From: Oribacterium sp. C9
GTDB lineage: Bacteria; Bacillota; Clostridia; Lachnospirales; Lachnospiraceae
Direction: 5' to 3'
Length of the DNA stretch: 64,000 nucleotides
Assembly: GCF_002007235.1 (NCBI RefSeq)
Contig: NZ_MUHW01000007.1
Coordinates: forward strand, 80,158-144,157
Shown here piece after piece: positions 1-8,854 of this stretch. The notes beneath the pieces are model-generated. The model searched no databases. It had not been told where the DNA came from and worked only from the letters and a program-made list of their open reading frames with translations. The translations under genes were made by a program, and so were the position numbers. Position 1 is the first letter of the stretch; each line of letters begins with the position of its first letter.

Positions 1-45
1 GTACCTGACCACCACAAACAGATGACTGTAGGAGGAACAATTATT

Positions 46-1143
46 ATGATGGGCAGATTAAGAGCAATGCGCGAACCACTAAAGTACGTTCAGGGGCGAA
101 ACGCATTGAACAAGTTTTACGATGAAATGAGCTATATGGGAAAGCGTTGGCTTTTCGTATGCTCCAACAGTGGTTATAAGGCATGTCACGACAAGATCGA
201 GGCAAGCTTTGGTGATCACGACGATTACAGACGTTATGAAATATTCAGCGGTATCTCCAGCAACGGTGAGATAAAGAAAATGGAGGATATCGTCAAGACC
301 GACAACATCGATGTAGTTGTTGCCATAGGTGGCGGAAGTGCTGTTGATACAGCAAAGGCTACAGCTTACTATACAGGAAAGCACATTGTTATAGTTCCTA
401 CTGTTGCTGCTACAGATGCTCCATGTACCGGTCTTTCCGTAATCTACAACGATGATCACAGCTTCGACAAGTATCTTTTCTATCCCACAAATCCTGATGC
501 AGTAATGGTAGACTGCAATGTCATCGCCAACGCACCTGTTCATTTCCTTGTGTCCGGAATGGGTGATGCACTGGGAACCTATTTCGAAGGAAGGGCATCT
601 ATCCGTACCGAGTCATCAAGTCTGGAAGGTACCGGAATCACGAGAGCCGGTCAGGCACTTGCAAAGCTTTGCTACGAGACATTAAGACAGTATGGAAAAC
701 AGGCTATCGAGGCATGTAAGCTCCACGCTGTAACTCCTGCCCTCGAGTATATCATCGAGGCCAATGTCTATCTCTCAGGTGTCGGTGCAGACAATGTAAA
801 CTGTGCAGCCGCTCATTCTTTCTATAATGGTGTCACCTCTGTAGGATGTAAGCATGCTGATCACGGTGACTGCGTAGCTTTGGGAACACTGGTACAGCTG
901 GTACTTGAAGGTGCTCCTAAAGAGGAATTCGATGATGTACAGAGCTTCTGCCTTGAGGTAGGTCTTCCTGTAACTCTCGAACAGATCGGCATAACAACTG
1001 AAGAACAGGTTCGTACCATCGCGGAGAATGCATGTGTTCCTGGTGAGACCATCCACAATCTGGCAGGTGATGTTCAGCCTTGTGAGATGTTTGATGCCAT
1101 CATGCAGGCAGATGCCCTCGGAAAACTTGCACTGGCAAGGTGA
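46..1143 (+). CDS. gldA: Glycerol dehydrogenase (iron-containing alcohol dehydrogenase superfamily)
   Basis: NAD-dependent oxidation of glycerol to dihydroxyacetone, or the reverse, in the cytoplasm. The protein has the family layout: an N-terminal dinucleotide fold with the GGGSAVDTAKA motif (about residues 90-100), then an all-helical metal-binding half. The likely metal ligands are the Asp in SGMGDALGTYFE, the His in NCAAAHSF and the His in KHADHGDCVALG. At about 365 residues it is full length. An upstream ATG at 22 is in frame, but AGGAGG at 30-35 lies 10 bases before the ATG at 46, so I start there (a second ATG at 49 is also possible). It appears monocistronic and is followed by a strong hairpin. 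Function is confident at family level; related enzymes reduce other small 2-hydroxy carbonyls. Confidence 0.9.
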   Translation: MMGRLRAMREPLKYVQGRNALNKFYDEMSYMGKRWLFVCSNSGYKACHDKIEASFGDHDDYRRYEIFSGISSNGEIKKMEDIVKTDNIDVVVAIGGGSAVDTAKATAYYTGKHIVIVPTVAATDAPCTGLSVIYNDDHSFDKYLFYPTNPDAVMVDCNVIANAPVHFLVSGMGDALGTYFEGRASIRTESSSLEGTGITRAGQALAKLCYETLRQYGKQAIEACKLHAVTPALEYIIEANVYLSGVGADNVNCAAAHSFYNGVTSVGCKHADHGDCVALGTLVQLVLEGAPKEEFDDVQSFCLEVGLPVTLEQIGITTEEQVRTIAENACVPGETIHNLAGDVQPCEMFDAIMQADALGKLALAR

Positions 1144-1206
1144 TCCTGGAACATAAATATCAAAAAAATATAAAGTTGGAAAATAATTATCAAGTATAAA
1201 CCTTAC

Positions 1207-1242
1207 AGAAAGAGCAGTTATCTCCCGATAACTGCTCTTTCT
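1207..1242 (+). terminator. Intrinsic terminator after gldA
   Basis: A perfect 16-bp stem (AGAAAGAGCAGTTATC with its complement) closes a 4-base loop 64 bases after the gldA stop. The trailing T-run is short, so termination is inferred mainly from the stem. Confidence 0.75.
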
Positions 1243-1438
1243 GACTTATTGCATTATCACATACCATATGAGTTTGTGCTCTTTATCATCTCTTCCTTGA
1301 TGAGAAAGCCGGAACCTGACCGATATCTTTTTTACATGAACTGTGCTAATATCATGATGTTTTTGTATTGATTCTTTAGAATACAGGATGAAAAACAGTT
1401 TTCATCACGATTTGTGCCGACATCAAAAGGGCGGCGGA

Positions 1439-2224
1439 ATGGAGAACAAGATGCTTATAAACAGAGAACAGGTACTTTCTGCTTTTGACAGATACACTTC
1501 AGCCTATGATGTGTCTGATATAAAGGTAAAGCTTAAGATAGATCACACCTATAGAGTCGCAGAGATCTGTGATAAAATATCCGACTCTCTTCACCTGTCA
1601 CAGGAGGACCGTGACATAGCATGGCTTTCCGGTATGCTTCATGACATCGGACGCTTCGAACAGCTCAGAAGATATCATACATTCAAGGATAAGATCTCCT
1701 GCAACCACGCAGCACTCAGCGCGGATATTCTCTTTGTGGACGGAAATATCCGTATGTTCACTGATGACTCATCAGAAGATGAACTTCTGGAAAAAGTGAT
1801 ACGTCTTCATAACGTTTACATACTTCCGGATTCTCTTAGTGAAAGAGAACTTCTTTTCGTGAACCTTCTGAGAGATGCGGATAAGGTAGACATTATTAAA
1901 GTCAACTGCATCACTCCGAGATCAGAAATATACGATATTCCGGAAAATGATTTCAGAGCTTCAACCATATCTCAGGATGTGTATAAAGACATTGTCTCAG
2001 AACATAATGTTGACAGAGATCATTCAAAAACTCCTGCTGACTATATCATCGGACATATTGCCTTTGTTTACGGACTGGTCTATAAACAAAGCTTTATAGA
2101 AGTTCGTCAGCAGGGATATCTCGACCAGATGCTTGATTTCCGAAGCGATGTTCCTGATACCAAAGAGAAATTCAAAAAGATAAAAGAAACTGTAAACAAA
2201 TATATAGACAGACATGTAGGATGA
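1439..2224 (+). CDS. HD-domain phosphohydrolase
   Basis: A single-domain HD superfamily protein of about 261 residues. The HD motif is in GMLHDIGRF, a preceding His is in KIDHTYRVAE, and a further His (SCNHAALSAD) and Asp (LLRDADKVD) complete a typical metal site. Members hydrolyse nucleotides or other phosphate esters; the substrate cannot be read from the sequence. The open frame extends to an ATG at 1388 without a usable ribosome site. The ATG at 1439 follows AAAAGGG (1425-1431) by 7 bases; a third ATG at 1451 follows GGAG by 6 bases and is the alternative. The gene stands alone between two terminators. Confidence 0.8.
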   Translation: MENKMLINREQVLSAFDRYTSAYDVSDIKVKLKIDHTYRVAEICDKISDSLHLSQEDRDIAWLSGMLHDIGRFEQLRRYHTFKDKISCNHAALSADILFVDGNIRMFTDDSSEDELLEKVIRLHNVYILPDSLSERELLFVNLLRDADKVDIIKVNCITPRSEIYDIPENDFRASTISQDVYKDIVSEHNVDRDHSKTPADYIIGHIAFVYGLVYKQSFIEVRQQGYLDQMLDFRSDVPDTKEKFKKIKETVNKYIDRHVG

Positions 2225-2225
2225 A

Positions 2226-2265
2226 AATAACGGGAATCAGGGACACTGCCCTGATTCCCGTTATT
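2226..2265 (+). terminator. Intrinsic terminator after the HD protein gene
   Basis: A 17-bp perfect stem starting AATAACGGGAATCAGGG with a 6-base loop. It lies between convergent genes and can serve both strands. Confidence 0.85.
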
Positions 2266-2287
2266 CTTTGTAGGTAAGTACGAAACA

Positions 2288-3916
2288 TCATCCTACTATC
2301 ATTCTGACCTTAAACCGCTTTTCTTCCGCAACGTACATGATCTCACTGTCAGTCTCTTCCACAAACGCGAGAACACTTCTGGTCCCTATGCCATGTCCAT
2401 CCTCATCTGAATAGGGATGACCGTCCTCATCAAGCTCTGCCTTCTTTTCGCAGGCATTTACTATCTCCAAAAGAAGCTGTTCCTTATATCTCGCGGTAAT
2501 GCCTATGAATCTGTCCTGTTCCGGGAGCTTCTCACAGGCGTGAATGGCATTTTCTATCAGATTGCTGACAGCGATAGCCAGCTTCATATCATCCACACCT
2601 GGATCCGAAGGAATATTGGTCTTCACATCGACTCTGATATTTTCTCTTTCCGCCACCGAAACATAATGGGTGATGGCGGCATTGACGGTCGTATTCTCAC
2701 AGTACTTCACCATAGAATGGGGTTCCTGCGAAAGCCGCTCATTCAGACAATTCATGGCTTCATCAGCATTACCCTCCTGAAGAAGAGAAAGAATCAGGGA
2801 TTCGAAATGTCTCCTGTCGTGTCTCATGGCTCTGTCCTGCTTCATAAGCTCTTCTGTGGTAAGCAATCTGTCCTTCATGGTGCCGGCAGCGATCTGAAGA
2901 ATTTCAGCATCAGCCTTCAATTTATATTCATTTTTCTTTAACTCCGTGGAATCCACCATGGAATAAAGCTTCCCCAGAATCTCGCCGCCGCCTGAAAGCT
3001 CATTCTCTTCCGGTACATAAATTCGATTATGACGATTAATGGTATCCCCATGATCGATGGCATCCTTTATTTCATTCACTGCCTTTTTCGCATCTGTTTT
3101 CAACACTGGAAACAGTTTTAAAGCAGGCTCGTTGTAATACTGTACCTTTCCATCATTATCAACAGCTATGACACCTTCTGAGAGCTTGTCTATCATGTAG
3201 TCTCTTGCGATGTCTATTACACCTAAGAGATTATACCTGAAGATGGCTATATACATAAATGCCGTGAGTATGACATTACCCATTATGGTCAGATCGAAAT
3301 ATCGTGAAACCGAGAACACTCCTGCTATCTGTGCCATGTAAAATGCAGCCTGAATAAAGATAGCTGCAATTACTGTCCAATGTCTCCATCTGGCAACTCT
3401 ACCCTTGTGCTTTTTCAACGACTGAATGAGCCATATGAATGCGCACAGGATATAGAAAACCTGCAGCTGCATGAGAAGGTGGTGGGCGATTCCATTATCA
3501 CGATAGAACACCGGATACTGTCCATCCATCTCGAATCCGATATTTTCGTAGTACAGGCTGTTGAACTCCATAGTCAGTATAGTTATGTATATACCTATAT
3601 GAATCAGTGAGAGCACCTTTTTCACAAGCTCCGGCAGCCTGATATGACAGAACTCCGCCGTGAACATAAAAAGAGAAAAGGCAAGCCATATACGTCCCGC
3701 ATATGAGAACTTAAGTGCTGTCCTGAAGGCTTCAAAACTTGTTGCGCTGAACTGAAGTACATATCCCAGACTGTTAATAAGACCAGAAACGCAACTAAAA
3801 AGAAGATAAGCGTGAAGCTTGTTCTTCATGCTTCTGAATACTATCCGGCATTCATAGAACAAAGCAAACACGCTTACATATAAAATGATCATCAAAAGTG
3901 TATGAATATTTATCAT
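2288..3916 (-). CDS. Membrane sensor histidine kinase, 7TM-PAS-GHKL type
   Basis: A 542-residue sensor kinase. The first ~230 residues hold about seven hydrophobic segments (7TMR-HisK-like). A PAS-like stretch follows (IDKLSEGVIAVDNDGKVQYYN, about residues 241-261). The phospho-acceptor box is MRHDRRHFESL and the ATPase N-box is SNLIENAIHACEKL, both typical of the GHKL/AgrC-like group. The C-terminal HGIGTRSV supplies the G-box. It overlaps the LytTR regulator gene by 4 bases (ATGA), so the two are translationally coupled and surely form a two-component pair. The input signal is unknown. A CPBP protease gene just upstream resembles the company kept by peptide-sensing pairs, but no peptide pheromone gene was found. 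Confidence 0.88.
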   Translation of the reverse strand: MINIHTLLMIILYVSVFALFYECRIVFRSMKNKLHAYLLFSCVSGLINSLGYVLQFSATSFEAFRTALKFSYAGRIWLAFSLFMFTAEFCHIRLPELVKKVLSLIHIGIYITILTMEFNSLYYENIGFEMDGQYPVFYRDNGIAHHLLMQLQVFYILCAFIWLIQSLKKHKGRVARWRHWTVIAAIFIQAAFYMAQIAGVFSVSRYFDLTIMGNVILTAFMYIAIFRYNLLGVIDIARDYMIDKLSEGVIAVDNDGKVQYYNEPALKLFPVLKTDAKKAVNEIKDAIDHGDTINRHNRIYVPEENELSGGGEILGKLYSMVDSTELKKNEYKLKADAEILQIAAGTMKDRLLTTEELMKQDRAMRHDRRHFESLILSLLQEGNADEAMNCLNERLSQEPHSMVKYCENTTVNAAITHYVSVAERENIRVDVKTNIPSDPGVDDMKLAIAVSNLIENAIHACEKLPEQDRFIGITARYKEQLLLEIVNACEKKAELDEDGHPYSDEDGHGIGTRSVLAFVEETDSEIMYVAEEKRFKVRMIVG

Positions 3917-4632
3917 AATCTGTAATCCAGATACCTTTCAGCAACTTCTGCATAGCGGCTCTTAGAGACCGGAACCTCCTCCTTGTTCCGAAGAGTGATG
4001 GATGTTTTTGTAAGCTTATCTATGGCCGCTATATTGACAGCGACTGATTCATGACACCTTACAAAATCATCCTGTGAAAGATTATCATCAATATACTCCG
4101 AAAAACCTATTCTAAGGGTCGGAGTCTGTACCTCTTCTCCTTTTGAAAGATGATAGGAAACCACGTGATTCCTGTAATCCACATACATTATCTCACGGGT
4201 CCTGAGAGTCTTATAACCACCCTTTATCTTCACTGTCAAAGAGGCTTCATCCTCCTCTTTGACTCTTGACATGGCGAGATCAAGGGTCGCAAAAAGCTTA
4301 TCCTTATCAACCGGCTTCATGATATAGTTTATGGGATTTACATCGAAGGATTCCAATGCATAGGAACTCTCAGATGTGGCGAAAATGATCTGTGCCTCAG
4401 GCTGATTCCATCTAAGCTCTCTTGCTGCTTCGATGCCTGTAACCATGGGCATGACTATATCCAGAATGTAGATATGAGGTCTGTACTCTTCACATTCGGT
4501 TATTAATGTATCAGGATGATCAAAGGAACGGACTTCAGCTTCGAGGCCTCTGTCCTTTAGATACTCCCGAAGAAAACCGCAGACATTTTCGCGGTCATTT
4601 CTATCATCATCACAAACTGCTATGCGAATCAT
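3913..4632 (-). CDS. LytTR-family response regulator
   Basis: A 239-residue regulator with an N-terminal receiver domain (acidic pocket CDDDRND; phospho-acceptor Asp in YILDIVMPMVTG; conserved Lys in IMKPVDKDK). A C-terminal LytTR DNA-binding domain starts near residue 135 (KIKGGYKTLRTREIMYV, then FVRCHESVAVN). It is first in the operon with the sensor kinase. The ribosome site is a GGGGG stretch somewhat far from the ATG. LytTR regulators bind direct repeats about 21 bp apart; targets are unknown. Confidence 0.9.
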   Translation of the reverse strand: MIRIAVCDDDRNDRENVCGFLREYLKDRGLEAEVRSFDHPDTLITECEEYRPHIYILDIVMPMVTGIEAARELRWNQPEAQIIFATSESSYALESFDVNPINYIMKPVDKDKLFATLDLAMSRVKEEDEASLTVKIKGGYKTLRTREIMYVDYRNHVVSYHLSKGEEVQTPTLRIGFSEYIDDNLSQDDFVRCHESVAVNIAAIDKLTKTSITLRNKEEVPVSKSRYAEVAERYLDYRL

Positions 4633-4674
4633 AAAAAGCTATATACCCCCGATTACTCACGATCTTTTTCGTTC

Positions 4675-4703
4675 AGAAAAGATAAGTTACCTTTTCTATT
4701 ATA
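4675..4703 (-). promoter_or_regulatory. Candidate promoter -10 and inverted repeat ahead of the LytTR operon
   Basis: On the minus strand a perfect TATAAT (+ strand ATTATA, 4698-4703) lies 65 bases before the regulator start. It is followed at once by the inverted repeat AGAAAAG-N9-CTTTTCT (4675-4697) at the expected transcription start. I find no good -35, which would fit an activated promoter. Confidence 0.45.
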
Positions 4704-4759
4704 TCGCTTTACCTGATATGAAAATACTCTTATATCCCGATTTTTTCTTATCTCAAAGC

Positions 4760-4792
4760 TTTCCCGACACGATCAAAAAATGTGTCGGGAAA
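4760..4792 (-). terminator. Hairpin downstream of the CPBP protease gene
   Basis: An 11-bp perfect stem, TTTCCCGACAC with its complement, around an 11-base loop, 9 bases past the protease stop. No proper U-run follows on the minus strand, so it may be a weak terminator or an mRNA-stabilising hairpin. Confidence 0.5.
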
Positions 4793-4801
4793 CTCAATAT
4801 C

Positions 4802-5647
4802 TTATGCATTTGATAATGCCGGCTTACGGCTCGTGACAGTTTTAAAACCACTGAATACTATCGCCAAAATACCGAATATGATCATGGCAGCCAAAGCTTC
4901 CGTATTTGTGACATCTCTGTTTAAGACCTTCGGAACAAGCACACTTAAAGAATTATTCATCACATGAACAAGTATGGCAGGAATTACAGAGTCAAACTTA
5001 TAAGCCAGATATGCAAGCAAGATAGAAATAGGAATGACATATAAACTCTGAAGAGGATTAAGGTGCAGGATCGCAAACAGAATCATCGTCAGGATGATAC
5101 ATCCCCACATTCCAAATGCTTTTTTCGAATACTTAAGTGTAACCCCTCTGAAAGCAAGCTCCTCTGCCACAGGTGCCAAAAGCATGATAGTTATCAACCC
5201 GTACGAAGTGTCTGTATCCAGAGCAGTACTCATTATACTATCGAACATATGTAAAGACATCGGCCAAAGAGCTGCCACAGTATGGCTTATAAGAAGTGCA
5301 AGTGAGAATATCGATATAGTCGAGCAAATTAAAAATGCCAATGTCTTCGGCCTTGCAACTTTGGATATGCCGGAAATGTATGTTCCATTCTGTTTATCTT
5401 TTTTTACATATTCAAAGTAATACCATACTCCGAATGCGATGATACAAAGAACCTCTGATGCACAGAGAATCATCGGTGTCACCTCTTTTATTACATCCTC
5501 ATAAACGAAATTTTCTCCGTATTTTGTGAAAGCCATGTCCATTGCTCCAATAGTGCCTATTACACCGGCTATGAACTGTACCAAAAGAAACAGTACCAGA
5601 ATCATCGTCCCAAAGCCAACTGCCTTGAATTTACTTGGTTTTTCCAT
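4802..5647 (-). CDS. CPBP-family (Abi/CAAX-like) intramembrane metalloprotease
   Basis: A 281-residue polytopic membrane protein with about eight hydrophobic segments. The catalytic signature is complete: EE and R in APVAEELAFRGV (near residue 167), His in FAILHLNPLQS, and His/Asn in LVHVMNNSL. Bacterial members act as membrane proteases, often in bacteriocin self-immunity or peptide maturation; the substrate here is unknown. The ribosome site AAGGAGG is well placed. It lies upstream of the LytTR/kinase operon on the same strand, but a hairpin and a separate promoter intervene, so a functional link is only suggestive. Confidence 0.88.
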   Translation of the reverse strand: MEKPSKFKAVGFGTMILVLFLLVQFIAGVIGTIGAMDMAFTKYGENFVYEDVIKEVTPMILCASEVLCIIAFGVWYYFEYVKKDKQNGTYISGISKVARPKTLAFLICSTISIFSLALLISHTVAALWPMSLHMFDSIMSTALDTDTSYGLITIMLLAPVAEELAFRGVTLKYSKKAFGMWGCIILTMILFAILHLNPLQSLYVIPISILLAYLAYKFDSVIPAILVHVMNNSLSVLVPKVLNRDVTNTEALAAMIIFGILAIVFSGFKTVTSRKPALSNA

Positions 5648-5742
5648 ATTTGTTTGCCTCCTTGTTATTTTCCATAGTCATCAGGTATACATTTTCTCAT
5701 GTAAATGTAAAAAAGAAAGTTCTTCTTTTTTAATTATTTATG

Positions 5743-5949
5743 TCACTTCATGATTTTTCTGGGCCACTTACAGATCCCCACCTCCAACGCTCTTTCTTCA
5801 CTGAGGTGAAAATCCGCATATTTACAGTACCAGCATCCCTTTATGGAGGGAATCGCATCCTCTCTCGGTGTATAAGCCGGACATATATCCTCAGGCCAGA
5901 CACTTCCCTCTCTCTTTGGCACATCATATTCCTCTGCTTTATGCTCCAT
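5743..5949 (-). CDS. Small Cys-rich hypothetical protein
   Basis: A 68-residue soluble protein I do not recognise. It has four cysteines: one in the N-terminal half (EDICPAY), a CWYC pair near residue 39, and a late GICKWP, a layout that could bind a metal ion. It is supported as a real gene by GAGGG placed 6 bases before the ATG and by even codon use. A short basic tail (KWPRKIMK) ends it. It follows no operon partner. Confidence 0.6.
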   Translation of the reverse strand: MEHKAEEYDVPKREGSVWPEDICPAYTPREDAIPSIKGCWYCKYADFHLSEERALEVGICKWPRKIMK

Positions 5950-6386
5950 ATTATACCCTCATATATCCAATGTTCCTGTTTCGAGGAACCCATATAATGC
6001 TTTCATAGTCCGGTTGATCAGATACCATTTAACTATAGATATAGATTAAAATAAAAATGAAAAACGGGCTCCTCTTTCACATATTACGTCCTTTTTTACA
6101 CTGCATTTTTATAAATATGACTTATGAAGTCCGGATCCGTATTCTGAATACGGATTACGTAAAACAGCTGGATCCGATTGATTTTTATATCCAGATGTGA
6201 ATGATGATTGTTCATGACGGAGAACAATAATTTTACTTACACGAAAAAAATTTTTCTGATATAATCCTGCACTGCTAAGTAAATATCTGAAGATTTCATG
6301 GTTTTATTGGAAACGCACATCCTTATAAGATGATAACGAACAACACTGATGTCTTCCCGTTTTTATGAAAGAGAGGAAATCAAATC
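5950..6386. other. 437-base intergenic region between divergent genes
   Basis: AT-rich and without an open frame I would accept. Its one strong feature is a 21-base palindrome at 6135-6155. The rest presumably holds the promoters of the small Cys-rich gene (minus) and the DUF2798 gene (plus). Confidence 0.5.
6135..6155. promoter_or_regulatory. Perfect 10-bp-arm palindrome, candidate operator
   Basis: ATCCGTATTC and its exact complement flank a single central base. The loop is too short for an RNA hairpin to be the obvious reading, so a dimeric repressor site is more likely. It is about 230 bases before the DUF2798 start. No cognate regulator is evident. Confidence 0.45.
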
Positions 6387-6869
6387 ATGTTACCACAGAA
6401 TAAATTACAGGATGTATTTTTCACCTGCCTTATGGCTTTTGTTATGGTTTATGCCATGATATGCTACAACATTTCTCTTAATGTCGGCGGTCTGCAGAAT
6501 TTCGTATTCCTTGCAGCTTTTTCCGAAATGGTCATCATGTGGCCGATAGCGGTCGTGCTTGAACTCCTGTTCGTAGGAAGGCTGGCACAGATACTTGCAT
6601 TTAGATTCGTCACTCCTGGAAAAGATCCTATGATCATGATGATACTGGCTATTTCATCTATGTCGGTTTGTCTTATGTGCCCGCTTATGAGTCTTGCAGC
6701 CACCATACTTTTTAAAGATGCAGGTTCCCAGTTTGTTTCCGTATGGTTCCAGACTACTGCCTTCAACTTCCCTATGGCATTCTGCTGGCAGATCTTCTTT
6801 GCAGGTCCTCTGGTAAGAAACATTTTCGGTATGCTTGTTAAAGCTTTTGGTTCCGGAAGAACCAATTAA
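6387..6869 (+). CDS. DUF2798-family four-helix membrane protein
   Basis: A 160-residue integral membrane protein with four hydrophobic segments, matching the DUF2798 pattern of paired helices (segments near residues 8-30, 40-65, 78-105 and 120-148). The family has no established function. The ribosome site GAGAGG precedes the ATG by about 10 bases. It is followed directly by a terminator and is probably monocistronic. Confidence 0.75.
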   Translation: MLPQNKLQDVFFTCLMAFVMVYAMICYNISLNVGGLQNFVFLAAFSEMVIMWPIAVVLELLFVGRLAQILAFRFVTPGKDPMIMMILAISSMSVCLMCPLMSLAATILFKDAGSQFVSVWFQTTAFNFPMAFCWQIFFAGPLVRNIFGMLVKAFGSGRTN

Positions 6870-6878
6870 ATCAATTCG

Positions 6879-6917
6879 AAAAAAGAGACGGCTCTGACAA
6901 AAGGGCCGTCTCTTTTT
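6879..6917 (+). terminator. Intrinsic terminator after the DUF2798 gene
   Basis: A stem of AAAAAGAGACGGCTC with its complement (one G-U pair) ending in a T-run. The A-run on the other arm makes it bidirectional, so it also serves the convergent chemoreceptor gene. Confidence 0.88.
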
Positions 6918-6972
6918 AAATTTCTGTTTAAATTGTTTGTTCTTCCATGGCATCACCAATTGAATAGCAGAT

Positions 6973-8670
6973 TTATACCACTATCTGAGATACCATATTC
7001 TTAAGCTCTGTTGCATGATCATTAAGTTCCTGGCTGGATGCAGAGGACTGCTCTGCTGTCGCACTGTTCTCCTGAACGACCTGAGCAATCTGTTCGAGGC
7101 CGGTGGTTATCTCTGCTATGGAGACAGCTTCACGCTGCATCTCGTTTGCTATATTCGCAACCAGTTCCTTGGACTTCTCAGAGCCCTCCTTAACTTCATT
7201 GAGGCTCTCGGCTGATGTAGTAATCAGCTTCGAACCATTCCTGATAGCTGTGATGGTGTCTTCAATAAGAGCCGATGTCTCTGATGCTGCAGATGCCGAC
7301 TTTCCTGCAAGGTTTCTAACCTCGTCAGCAACAACCGCGAAGCCCTTTCCTGCAGTTCCGGCTCTCGCCGCCTCTACTGCCGCATTGAGTGCCAGAATGT
7401 TGGTCTGGAATGCGATATCATCGATGGTCTTGATGATGTTCTCTATCTGTGCGGACTTATTGGCGATTTCGTCCATAGCTTCCTTTACACGACCCATCTG
7501 CTCATTCTCAGCTGAAATTCTCTCAGCAACATTTGCCGAGAACTGCTCTACATCGTTAGCTGATTTAGCATTAGCCTTTACCTTATCTCTGATATCCTGA
7601 ACTGTAGCGGATAACTCTTCAAGAGTAGAAGCCTGCTCTGTTGAACCCTGTGACAGAGACATCGCACCGTTTGCAATATGACTTGATCCTGTTTCTACCT
7701 GCTCTGCGACCTCATTCATTCTACCGAAAATATCATTTAAATTACTATGTATATCTCTATACGCTGTGATGATCTTTGAGTAATCACCTACATACTGTTC
7801 CTTGCATTGAGACTTGGCAGCAAAGTTCCCCTTTGCCATCTCCGTAAGCTTATAACATACATCCTGTATAACCTGTGAGGTCTGATCAGACATGTGCTTT
7901 ACCGCCCTGACCATGGAACCTATCTCATCTTTACCGAATCCTGATACATCTATATCAAAATCAAAGGAACCATTCTCAAGATGCTGCATCGCACCGACAA
8001 CAACATTGACACCTGAAACGATGCTCTTTGAAAGAAGTGAAAAGATAACCGTTGTTGCTATGACGATGATGACAAATGTCACAGGAATGACGATCATGAC
8101 AGTATTACTCATTTTTTTTGACTGAGCGATCATATTCGCCGCATCTTCTTCACATTGAACACCTATGGCATCAAGGGTATTCATAAGCTGCATATGTATA
8201 GCAGAATCTTTCGTACTGAAATTCTCGTCATAATACAGTTCAGACGCATTAAGATCACCGCGTTCAATGATGTCTAAAAGTTCATATGCCTTTGTCGAAT
8301 ATGTAGAGAACATAGTCTGAAGATTTGTTTTCAGAGCCTCATCTTCTGAATTATTACATATGGTATCCAGATTTTTCTGTATTGATGCAAAACGCGACTT
8401 GAAATTTTTCCTCTGATCCTCAACCGAATTGCCCTCGATATCACTCTGATAAAGAGCCGACAGGAAGCGCTTTGAAATTCCGTTCAGATCCTTTCTGATG
8501 ACACACTCGGCATAGGTATTCTCATACTCTACAGCTCCGAAATGATTCATCATGTTGCTCAGCTGATAGAAAGAGGATAATGCCACTAACATCATCACTG
8601 CGATCAGGATAGTTATACCTAGCTGTGTAATATTAAATCTGGTTCTGATACTTAAATCTTTAGTCTTCAT
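6973..8670 (-). CDS. Methyl-accepting chemotaxis protein
   Basis: A 565-residue transmembrane chemoreceptor. There is a TM helix near residues 15-35, a four-helix-bundle-like extracellular sensor (about 40-185) and a second TM (about 190-212). A HAMP segment ([19 protein letters not shown] onward) leads into the long helical signalling domain. The hairpin tip [18 protein letters not shown] is the invariant receptor/CheA/CheW contact. It ends without an NWETF-like CheR tether. The ligand is unknown. GAGAGG sits 8 bases before the ATG. A sigma-28-like promoter lies upstream, which would put it in the motility regulon. Confidence 0.93.
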   Translation of the reverse strand: MKTKDLSIRTRFNITQLGITILIAVMMLVALSSFYQLSNMMNHFGAVEYENTYAECVIRKDLNGISKRFLSALYQSDIEGNSVEDQRKNFKSRFASIQKNLDTICNNSEDEALKTNLQTMFSTYSTKAYELLDIIERGDLNASELYYDENFSTKDSAIHMQLMNTLDAIGVQCEEDAANMIAQSKKMSNTVMIVIPVTFVIIVIATTVIFSLLSKSIVSGVNVVVGAMQHLENGSFDFDIDVSGFGKDEIGSMVRAVKHMSDQTSQVIQDVCYKLTEMAKGNFAAKSQCKEQYVGDYSKIITAYRDIHSNLNDIFGRMNEVAEQVETGSSHIANGAMSLSQGSTEQASTLEELSATVQDIRDKVKANAKSANDVEQFSANVAERISAENEQMGRVKEAMDEIANKSAQIENIIKTIDDIAFQTNILALNAAVEAARAGTAGKGFAVVADEVRNLAGKSASAASETSALIEDTITAIRNGSKLITTSAESLNEVKEGSEKSKELVANIANEMQREAVSIAEITTGLEQIAQVVQENSATAEQSSASSQELNDHATELKNMVSQIVV

Positions 8671-8723
8671 CTCTTTTTCCTCTCATAATAATAAGACCTA
8701 ACATAGATGCTCTACAATTCAAC

Positions 8724-8754
8724 ATATCGGCTAAACCATGTATAAACATTATTA
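8724..8754 (-). promoter_or_regulatory. Candidate sigma-28 (SigD-like) promoter of the chemoreceptor gene
   Basis: On the minus strand GCCGATAT (8724-8731) matches the sigma-28 -10 (GCCGATAA) at seven of eight bases. TAAT lies 16 bases upstream as a partial -35 (consensus TAAA). It is about 55 bases before the start codon, as expected. Confidence 0.55.
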
Positions 8755-8814
8755 AGAGAGTATAAAAAGACTGATTATTTTCTCAACCTTCTACATTTAT
8801 TCCTGAATTCTGCT

Positions 8815-8848
8815 AAAAACTCCTTACATCAAAGTGATGCAAGGAGCT
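8815..8848 (-). terminator. Intrinsic terminator after the GNAT gene
   Basis: CTCCTT-A-CATCA pairs with TGATG-C-AAGGAG around a 3-base loop and, on the minus strand, is followed by TTTTT. Confidence 0.8.
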
Positions 8849-8854
8849 TTTACT

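Noticed and set aside
79..543. Long antisense frame inside gldA
   Set aside because: Fully contained in a well-supported gene, Cys-rich and without domain similarity; a shadow frame.
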